Assembly: GCF_001411555.2 (NCBI RefSeq)
Contig: NC_049908.1
Span: 28,744,724-28,808,723 of the forward strand
Source: Juglans regia
Taxonomy: Eukaryota; Streptophyta; Magnoliopsida; Fagales; Juglandaceae
Direction of reading: 5' to 3'
DNA: 64,000 bases
This document shows positions 54,936 through 64,000 of the stretch, piece by piece; the stretch's first letter is position 1, and the number at the start of each line of letters is the position of its first letter. The position numbers and the translations under genes were made by a program. The notes under the pieces were generated by a model, which had not been told where the DNA came from, searched no databases, and saw only the letters and a program-made list of their open reading frames with translations.

Positions 54936-55976
54936 TAAAAAAATATATCATGTGAGTTTCAGATTTCTAAAGAGTGTATTGCACGAGATTTGTACTGTAA
55001 ATATCATTTCTGATAAGAAAAAAAGAAAAGAAAAGAGAATTGTAATGTACTGATACCAGAATAATCCTAGCTGTCTCAAATGCGAAACAGGCAAAAGGTG
55101 TTCTACATGTACAGTAATAAAATCTTGCACAAGGATTTGCAATGTTTATTAATATATAGACAAGATGTTATGATCCGTGAAAACATAAGGTGTTTTATAG
55201 TCATCAGTGAGAGAGAAAAGGGGCCCCAAATGAAGTTGCTTCATGGAATTGGAGCCAATGACAGAGACTGTACTCAATCACTTGGCTAACAAGCATTATT
55301 ATATATGGCAAAAAAAAAAAAAAAAAAATGAGAGGGAAACTTTTTCTTTCCCTCTTTGAAATTTCCTGGAAAATGTTTCAATTTTTTGTTCTGAAGGGAA
55401 AAAAAAGTAGATTTCTTGACATTATTGATGTTGATTGACAGTGAAATGTACCTAAAGGGTAATTATTATTATTATTTTTTAAGTTCAAATGCTCTGAAAC
55501 TGTTCTAATACCATTTGTTTGGGAGGGTAGAGAGATAAATATACCAATTGTGTAGTGTGTTTTGAGTAAAGATCTTGATATAGAATATTGAGACATTAAT
55601 GGCGAACGGAAAAAGTTGAGGTCTTTAGATTTTGATCCATTCCTACGACACCAACCAACAACTCTTTTTGTTTTTACTTGATGTGGGAAGTTCTTTGACA
55701 TTCACATTTTTTTTTTACCCTTGTTTGCTATACACTTTTCACACATACACTTTTAAATCTCCTAATCATCATGAGTTAATTTAATCATGAGTTAACTTTT
55801 GCCACATTGCATTGCATGTGAGTCCTTGAAAAAATCCAAGAGGATCGTGTATATATATACAAGAGTTGTACTGATCACGTAATGTTTGACAAGAATTGGA
55901 GCCTATGAACCGATCCCGTTAAATGTTGGACATGTGTTTCATCTGTCTTGTTAAGAAACACGTGTCCCACATCTAA

Positions 55977-56384
55977 GAGCACTAGCATTGATTTCTCTAT
56001 ATGCATATGTATAATCACACATTTTGAAGAATGATTTTACATATAAAGAAAAATTCTCACATTAGATTATGCATTTTTGAGCCAAATAATAAAAAAATAT
56101 TATTATTTATTCTTATATTTTATAATTAGCACCACTGCAAATTTTATCATTTAGCATCCATTAGAATTTTTTTCCTAAAATTCTATTAGTTGGTGGAGAG
56201 AGAGAGGGGGGGAGGAGAGAGAAAAAAGTAATAAAATAAAATTTGAAGAGTGAACAGTACATCTTCAAATTTATAGAAACACTGTTCATAGTTATGTAAA
56301 TTTTTAGATATACATAATCCAATACAACCCAATTTAAAGTCATATTATGCAAATATGTAGATGCACAATCCAATGTCAGTGCTC
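55977..56384. mobile_element. PIF/Harbinger-type MITE
   Basis: 408 bp flanked by TAA at 55974-55976 and 56385-56387. The left end GAGCACTAGCATTGATT and the reverse complement of the right end, GAGCACTGACATTGGATT, are terminal inverted repeats. The TAA duplication is typical of the PIF/Harbinger superfamily. It is a different family from the CTCATCTCAAC elements; no transposase is present. Confidence 0.75.
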
Positions 56385-56387
56385 TAA

Positions 56388-58686
56388 CAAGTTTAATACA
56401 AACGAAAATTTGATCAGAAAAATCCAATAGTGTTAGGTAATAAACTATATCATTTACAATTTCAAGTTTTTTTTATTTGCTAGGTAGGTTTGTTTTAGAG
56501 ACATCAGTCCTAGTAGTTGGGGGGTTTGAACTTTGAACCCCCAAATATAGACCCAATGTTTTCCTAAAGACCATGCGTGATGCCATTTGGCCACAAGGTT
56601 GTTGGCCGACAATTTCAAAAACATGGAATTGAACCCTTTAATTTTCTCATAAACTATCCATTATTGTATTACCAGCCATTACTGTGGTTCCTGACCCAAA
56701 TTAAGAAAGCACGTGATTCATGCTCAGCAACAGGCACTAAAAATGAAAAATACATTATTTTTTTTTAAAACTCTTAAGGATAATTTTATAAAAGTAATGT
56801 ATTACCAGTCCAGTAGGGATGATGTGGGTCACGATCTTGGGTTGAAACCCATCAAACCCAGTTGCCAAGATAGGACTGCAAAACCAGGCAGGGCCAGATT
56901 TAGGAAGCCAGATCCAACTTTTACAGATAAAAGAGTAGATGTGGACGTAGGCCAAACCTGACATTATAACTGTTTTGCACACAAAACCTGCTTAAGGTCT
57001 GCAACAAAAAGAATTCATGCTACCAACATAAAGATCAGACTTGACACTTTTTCTACTCATGATTCTATCTATATTTATTGCTTTGAAAAATAACTGATGG
57101 ATTATTGTGCCAATGCAGCAGCAGCAGCAGCAGCAGGCTTTCTCTGGCTTAAAAGAATTTATGCCTGCTTTTCACATCATGCCATTCCTATTATACAAAA
57201 AACCAAACAACCAACACTCTGCATTCCCACCTCAACTCATCTCATCTCATCATTACAACTTTCTCAAATTCTCATACAAAATATAATAAACAATTCAACT
57301 TTTATTTTACTATTCACAAACCATCTCAACTCATTTCTGAATTCAAACCACTCTTGATAACATCAGATCAAATCAACTATACTACTACATGCATAAGAAC
57401 ATAGGGGAAAACAAAGTTCCCAACAAAATTGCACCTTGCAGGGAGGCCGATGAAGTTGAAGTTCAGAATAAGTAAATTATCCCATCACAAGAGCATATAT
57501 ATTAACATTTTAAACTTACTTCTAGGATAAATAGTGATTTAACATGATATCAGAACAAAATTCCTAACTTTGAACCTTAATTCTATATTTACACATTATT
57601 TAAAATATTCGACATGTCAAGTCTACTTATTAAAGGGGAATTAAGCCTACATTTGAAAGGAAGTAGTAAGATATAATATAAATAATTAGATTTACCTGTT
57701 CAACTACCTCTACTGTCAAATAATATCCTCCATTGAAATTAGATAAACAAGATTTTGTCATATTACCTATTTTCTCCACTTAAATGGGAAGACTTGGAAG
57801 GAGGCTACCATTTGCCAATTCTAGGTAATTTAAGGTTGCAATGTATCAATTTTGGTAATCCAGAGCATAAAGTTTAAAATCCCTGTGGTTTAGGGGTAAA
57901 AAGTATATTTAGCCCGTTATTTTCAACTAAGCATCACACAGACAGAACAATAAAATCACAAAAGAAATCTGAGTCACTAAGTAAATATCTTCAGAAAAAT
58001 CACAAGAAGAAGAGTGTACTCATCACAATGGACACTCATCGAGAACAGGAACCTGCTCAACTGAGAAGATACAGAAACTTGATTGGTGGGTGACCCCTTG
58101 AAACAGCATTCTATCTTGGAAAGAGTTTCCGCCAACAGCCATGCTAAAGTGATTCAACCTCCATTCTGATTACTGATATCTTCACATTTATATGGAACTT
58201 GGTATGCATCTACAAAGCCTATCCCAAAGCACCCCGGTTATGATTAGAATCTTGATAATTTGCCTGCATTCCAAATACTACCAGCAACACATCTGCCATT
58301 AGGTAGCCTATAACATTTTCATATGTATTGCAGAGTGAATTCATCTCTCTGCTGTAGTATTGACATAAGAAAATCGCTGAAGGGCCATCAGCTTTTTGGT
58401 AAAAGGCTGGTCTGCACTGTGAACGGTTAGTTTTTATGTGAACTAAACAAGTGAAGATGGACTCTCCTATACCATGGTTGGTAAAGCATCCAACGGAGTA
58501 CAATTTTTCCAGGTCATGGCAATAAATATAGCAAGAGTCTTTCTTTCCACAAGGGGTACAGACTGCTCTGGTCGTCTTTCAGAGTAATTAAAAACCCATT
58601 TTCTAATCATAATTGGAAAAACAACACCTTACCAGATCGTCCTTAAAAACACTAGGATGATAGGTAGTTCTGAAAATCCTGAGTAT
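56388..58686. other. Spacer and 3' flank of the SANT gene
   Basis: A (CAG/GCA)n run of about six units at 57116-57135 and a Tourist-like MITE remnant at about 57230-57350 (CTCAACTCATCTCATC...). The section 56500-56650 reads like repeat debris. Bases just before 58687 are probably the 3' UTR of the SANT gene. Confidence 0.5.
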
Positions 58687-61600
58687 TTAGTGAGCCAATT
58701 TTTTTTCAACAGTTTTGCTAACCATACCTTTGTTATCATCACAAGCATCAGTCACTTCTTTTCTTTCCATTTCATTGGTCTTGGTACTAGTGCTACCACG
58801 ACTTGAAGTTATTTTGACTCTGCTTCGGGCCTTGCGGGAAGGACTAGAGAATGGATTTTCATGTGTCTGAAATTCTGTGCCCTTTTGCCTCCTTTGGACA
58901 ATTAAGTAACCATTTGCAAGAGCTTCCAATGCTCTGATGGTCGGTGGTCGCTTTCTTGTGCTTTGCCTTCTGGGGTTCAGGTTCATCAGTTGCCGCTCTA
59001 CATTATCCACATCCATAGAAGTCATTGTGTCAGGAACCAGGTCCATTCCGTTAGATAGAAGGCATGAACCGTCTGCATTTATGCCATGGCTGTCTTCCAC
59101 CTCCATCATTAATGCTTCACCCACTTCAGAGTTTATCAGAACCTGGGGTAGGTTCAGGTCAAGTGATGGCTGAGGTTGATGTTTCTCATTCATCCCACAG
59201 GACATGCCCGAGGCAGACGAGTTTCCAATGAGAATGCCTCCAATAGTCTCCTCACCTGGACTGCCTTTAGGTGAAGAAATAATTAAAGACACATTCTCTT
59301 GAGAATCCATTGGAGAACTAACATTCTTGCTTGCATCTGGAGAACTTGATGGCAAACAGAGTCCTGTTTGATTTAACTCCAAGCCTTCTGAGAAGTCCTC
59401 AATAACACCTTGTGTCTTCAACTTAGAACAAACAGTTAATTTTCGCCTTTTGATGACAGGAGAGACAGATTTTGAATTACCAGATTTTACTCTCCGACTA
59501 AATTGGTGCTTGATAGTTGTTTTTAGCTGCCTGTCATTGGACATAATGCCCTTATCATCTCGATGGCTCGAAGTAATATCTGAATTATTACTTATTACCT
59601 TTCTGTTTGTATCATCACCATCAGGTACAATATTCTTTCCACTGTTCAACAACATGTCAACAGCATTAATCTCATGCGCATCCAGTGAATCTTCAGAGGA
59701 GGTCCCTTCAGTTTCTCCCAAAAGATTGCTAAAATCAGCTATACCTTTAAATTCAATGGGTAAATATCTAATTTTTCTCACCTCAGATGATTTTTCTCCA
59801 CGAAGCAAACTGGTATCAACAACAGTGAACTTCAAACCATTTGGACCACTTGTATAAACTGTACCCTTATTGTGGTTAAGCTTATTTGTGTTTTTTTCAG
59901 CCTTCAATGGCATATCAGCAACATATGCCTCAAAGTCATACATTGACTTCTTATAATTATTGGAGATACTAGAAGTAATTTTGTATTCAACCGGTAAATA
60001 TCTCAGGTCCCTCACATTGGATGATTTTCCTCCATGGACTGAGCTAGTATCAACAACTGTGAACTTCATAGGATTTGGAGAGGAAGAAGTAACTCGGGGT
60101 TTAAGGTAACAATGGCGCTGATGATTGGATGGATCATCTGGATCCGATGTCACTTCTTGAACCCACCCATCCTCATTACAGCTCCTGAGTGTAGCTTCTT
60201 CAGCTTCAAGCTCAAGAAGTTTTGGTTCAGATGCCACTTTGCTCAAAACATCACTAACAGAATCAAAGTAGTGGTCTCCCTTCACAAGTTTCCTTCTTGA
60301 AAACTTCTTAACCCCAGGCACAAGAAAAACAAGGTAATGTTTGGAACTCACATAACCCTGATTCTTAGGCTGCTCAGAATGCCATCCTCTCGCAAGCAAA
60401 CGGGGCCAAACAGCTTCCCAAAAAATATCATTACACCGGGCTTTGCTCAACCGGAAGCCTCCAGTCAAAAACTTTAATATGTCACTGGGAGTAAGAGAGG
60501 AACAATCTTTGCCGGTTGGTAGGTTAGGAAAAACTTGAAATATTTGATTGGTCTTTCCAGACTCTAAGGCAAGGCCTGTGAGATCCTCCTTCCCCTTACC
60601 AATAGCTACAGCTTCCACAAGAATCTGAATGTCAACAGTTGACTTCAAATAGAAGACAAATTCGTCAAATGAAGTTCTTCCCTCAGCAAATGACTTGAAG
60701 CCCTATAGAAGACAAGCAAAATGAGGGTTGAAGGACATATAGTTCTCTGTCAAGCAAAGTAAAAAAGATATAGCTGCAACAACTTGGGTCTAAACACAGT
60801 AATTGGAAAAGCAGTCTATCTGCAGCAAAGATCCAAAGATCCTTTTAGCATCTAATCAGATACGAGTATAATGGGTATTAGCCACCTAACATTCATAGAA
60901 GTTGAGGTAAGCAGCATCCAAGAGAATTGCTAACCGCACATTTTGGGGAAGCTTTTACTTTCTAGGAACCATCAGGTTAGGAAAGGTGAATTACCATTTC
61001 AGAGTTGTACCATGGATTAACAATTGGATGGACGTAATGTCCAATACATATGATGAGGTTTCAAAGTCAGATGCCATCTCATCATATCATGGGATCGTAT
61101 AGGGAAATTATCCTTTTACATAAAGGTTCTTCTCTTTTCACCAAACCCAGACGCCTTATACACTCAATACTTTAAAGAGTGAGCCACAAGATCTAACATT
61201 CCCTTTTCATTTTTCTTTCTTGTTCTCTTTTTCTTTGTGCCCATGATTTCAGCAATACAGGTGACAGGTGCATTATTGACTTTGTTTGTCTCCACCATTG
61301 CAATCGTAGCAGACATTCCAGCCTCACCTCTTCCTTCTTCAGTTTCTTTTCCTCAAAATTTGGGTCTCCAGGTCATGTGATTTTAGGAGTTCAGCTGCTA
61401 AGCATGGTCCTAAAGTTGTGATTTTACATGTGCTATAATTATTAAACAGTAGTTACAAAGTTAAGACTCAGGAACCAGCTATCCCATCTCAACTGATAGA
61501 TTTTAAACCTTAGATTAATTTTGAGAATAAAAGGGAAATTTATTTCAGATTATTTTCCAAACCTAATTTTCTGCTAACAATTAGAGAAAACGAAAGCTTC

Positions 61601-64000
61601 TCTAGTCTCTAAGAATCAGCAGTATATTCATGGTTTTTAAAGTTAATTCAAAATCTCCATGATATTTATCATTTCTATGAACTACTTAAGAAAGAGTTTT
61701 TAAGTTGGAGTTAAGAATCAAGAGTAGGCAAGGCCGTGCTCGTTTTGAGTACCAGATCCACTCACTCACAATAAATTATTAAATACCCTCCCTTTTTTTT
61801 TTATAAGTAATTATTAAATACCCTCTTACCCCAACTAAAAACAAAATGGAAAAAGAGGTATGTTTAGATGCAGCTGATGCAGTTAAAATACACTTAATCA
61901 TTCATCAGTAAATACACCCATCTTGTTATTCTTCCTGCAGCAAGAAATTATTTCTGTGCAAGACTTTGTAGCCTGGGTAGTTTCTGAATTGTTTCGTTTA
62001 TTGTATGCTACTCAGCTTGGGAGGGATATGAGGGTTAAGATGATCTGGATGCATACTGGTAATAAGAAGTTTTCAGTTTGTTCTTGGTATAAGAAGCCGT
62101 CTTGGCCGAATGGGGTTCATTCTTTTCCTTGGAAGGGTATTTGAAAGAGTAAGGTGCCATCAAAGGTTGCATTCTTTGGTTGGTCTGCTTTCTTTAGGGA
62201 AGATTTTGATGTTGGATAATCTCAGGAAGTGTGGATTAATTGTTTTGGATTGGTGTTTCTTATGCAAGAAATCTGATGAATCAGTGGATCATCTATTATT
62301 ACACTGTGATGTGACAAGGTTGTTATGGAATGAAGTGTTCAATAGGTGTTGACTTGGGTGATGCCTTGGAGGGTGGTAGACCTTTCTGCTTGCTGGAGAG
62401 GTTTAAGGGGTAATGTGCAAATTGCCGCTGTTTGGAATATGATACCTTTATGCCTTATGTGGTGCATTTGGGTAGAGAGGAAAGGTCGATGCTTTGAAGA
62501 TAAGGAGCGCTTGGTGGATGAGCTTAGATTTTTTTTCTTTAATTCCTTATTTCAATGGGCTTTGGCTATTGTATTTAATGGAACTAATGTTCATGATTTT
62601 CTTGTTTCTTTTTCTAGTTCCTGACATGTAATAGATTCAGTTTTTGTATACTTCCTGTATACTTGGCTTTGCCTCGTTGCTTGTCACAATAAAATTTTTA
62701 TACATAAAAAAAAAGGGTAGACTGGGTAGTACTAAACGGTCTTGTTTTTCTTGACAACGAATTCTTATTTATCTAGGCCCTATATAACTTTCTAAACACT
62801 TTCTTAAAGCCCACCGAAATAGACCTACGAATATTCAAAATAAAAATAGAAAATAAAACATACTAAATTAATAAAATTACTATACTGCCCCTTAAAAAAG
62901 CCTTGGGTCTAATATGTTTCAATCTATATATGCATTTATCTTATTCATTTTGCGTTGTTCAATTATATATTAAAAGTTATGGAACAGGTGAGAGAATTTT
63001 CCCAAGAAAAATACAAAATTCTGGACTGAGTTATCCACTATACTGCCAAAATTCTTCTACTACTTCTCCCCTATCCAGGTGCAGAAGAGTAAATAAGGAG
63101 AATCAATATGTAAATACAGTGCATGAAGCAAAACTATGAAAGAATCCTAGATGGTATGATGCACATTTTAACATATAAGGCAACAGACGTGGGATGAGTT
63201 CAATCACAAAAACAACAAATTAATGAGAGTTTAAACATTGATTTCACAGTGACACAGTCAACCAAATGATACTGGAACAGAAGCTTTACCTCCAGCAAAG
63301 TACTTTGAAATTCCTCTGGGACATGGGGAAGCAAACGGGATAACAGTTCCTGTAGCCTCCATCCTGTAAATATTTTCCTTCCTGTTACACATTTCCTACT
63401 TCTGGCCTTCCGGGAGTCTGACCATCTACGGTATTGATCAGATCTATAGAATTCCCCATAGTAGAAGGACAGTATTTCTCCCATCTGTTTGTTCTCTAGG
63501 AGTCTCCGGATTGAAACAAAATTCTTCCCAAATATGTACAAACCAAGAAGGAAACTGTTCACGTCAGGATCACTCCAAGGGTCACATTTAGAACCTGGAA
63601 CTGGGGAATACCTTTTGCTTTTATGTAGTCCAACAACGCTTGTTTTCCCTATCACGATGTTTCCAACATTTGCAGTTTTTGATTCCTTTTCATTTTCCAA
63701 CCCAACATCCAAGGGTTCAAGATTGATTGCTGAACTTTTCTTCTTCAACTTAATATATATCTTTTTTCTGTTTCTCAATTCGGCAGGCTTGTTTGAGTTA
63801 ACTTCCTCATCATGGTTACTAGGAAATCCCCATGTTTTATCTCCAATGCTATTAACTTCCTGAGCCCACATGATTGGGATAGGCAAACCCATTAAAAAAG
63901 ATTGGGAATCATCAACCATGACACCTGAATCAGCAGGGTTCAGTAGAAGCTGAAGATGCTTATATTCTGTCAGCAAGGAGGGAATTTCTGCTTGGTAATC
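58687..64000 (-). CDS. SANT/Myb-like nuclear protein, partial (5' end beyond window)
   Basis: Two exons are visible, 63290-64000 (continuing past the window) and 58687-60702, joining in phase as STLLE plus GFKSFAEGRTSF; 908 residues are seen. The first part contains a SANT-like region (SDPDVNSFLLGLYIFGKNF, SIRRLLENKQMGEILSFYYGEFY) and KARSRKCVTGRKIFTGWRLQ. The second has a conserved block LVEAVAIGKGKEDLTGLALE, a winged-type segment around RCNDIFWEAVWPRLLARGWHSEQ, then repeated PxxLKFTVVDTS...VRxLRYLPxE units (twice) and basic nuclear-type motifs. It resembles the Arabidopsis At1g09040/At1g09050/At2g47820 group, uncharacterised chromatin-type proteins sometimes annotated as RE-repeat-like. The stop follows VEKKLAH. 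The 2.6-kb intron carries a LINE fragment. Confidence 0.85.
61774..61825 (-). mobile_element. Ultra-short poly(T) insertion with 17-bp target duplication
   Basis: Perfect copies of aattattaaataccctc (61774-61790 and 61809-61825) flank only 18 bases, CC followed by 10 T and ATAAGT. On the minus strand it is ACTTAT plus poly(A) and GG. It has the same architecture as 21804-21859. It lies in the SANT gene intron. Confidence 0.7.
61968..62730 (+). mobile_element. 5'-truncated, decayed LINE fragment
   Basis: The plus strand encodes broken ORF2 C-terminal sequence: SELFRLLYATQLGRDM, then the zinc-binding CFLCKKSDESVDHLLLHC and IPLCLMWCIWVERKGRCF. Frames shift near 62144 and 62350. A 3' UTR like that of 17994-18631 and a poly(A) run (62706-62714) end it. 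GTAGCCTGGGTAGT (61968-61981) and GTAGACTGGGTAGT (62717-62730) may be the target duplication with one change. It is antisense to the SANT gene whose intron it occupies. Confidence 0.82.

Larger units (their letters stand above)
51912..55976. other. AT-rich spacer with MITEs and simple repeats
   Basis: It contains (TA)n arrays at 52700-52730 and 53741-53774, palindromic family-2 MITEs at 52730-52885, 54015-54195 and 54722-54935, and a (CTGAT)n array at 54481-54507. No frame resembles a known protein. Confidence 0.5.

Overview
The window is nuclear DNA of a flowering plant. The evidence is intron-split genes with GT-AG junctions, plant-only families (INDETERMINATE-domain zinc finger, HIPP metallochaperone, SRC2 C2 protein, class I formin, RECQSIM helicase, histone H2A.W), AT-rich intergenic DNA and dense LINE, Copia, SINE, TRIM and MITE debris. 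The very frequent MITE family rich in 'CTCATCTCAACTCATC' resembles repeats I associate with Fagales trees (walnut/pecan type). That placement is an inference from memory, not proven by the sequence.

Layout. 1-7.7 kb holds a HIPP gene (minus, 1085-2620) followed by about 5 kb of gene-free DNA. A class I formin (plus, 7700-10931) is followed 180 bp downstream by a decayed Ty1/copia element (minus, 11111-15378). That element abuts a LINE remnant whose two halves face opposite ways and which carries a MITE inside it (15379-16456). RECQSIM (plus, CDS 19160-26309, 15 coding exons) has an upstream E2F-type site and a probable 5' UTR intron containing a 5'-truncated LINE with a perfect 19-bp target duplication. 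A tRNA-Gly(CCC) gene lies at 27604-27674 in a MITE-rich gap. Histone H2A.W (plus, 29833-30573) has repeated type-I-like histone promoter elements. SRC2 (minus, 31293-32129) follows.

The centre holds a two-exon PWWP-domain chromatin gene (minus, 34579-39449), whose intron carries a gypsy RT scrap and a truncated Au-type SINE, and an IDD zinc-finger transcription factor gene (minus, 41499-44777). From about 44.8 to 58.7 kb I see no credible protein gene. This stretch holds a complete 407-bp TRIM element with 5-bp target duplications, an inverted-repeat element of about 0.94 kb, Tourist/Harbinger-type MITEs and many microsatellites. The right end (58687-64000) is the 3' part of a SANT/Myb-like nuclear protein gene (minus) that runs off the window; its intron is invaded by a LINE fragment.

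The genes are independent single loci, not an operon or pathway cluster. Several encode chromatin or DNA-maintenance proteins (RECQSIM, H2A.W, PWWP protein, SANT protein), but nothing in the sequence shows that this proximity is functional. I found no convincing new gene system. The most distinctive signals are the ultra-short poly(T) insertions with long target duplications, the intact TRIM, the repeated elements upstream of H2A.W, and the uniform TAA target duplications of the MITE family. Exon boundaries were derived by hand from splice consensus, frame continuity and family alignment from memory.
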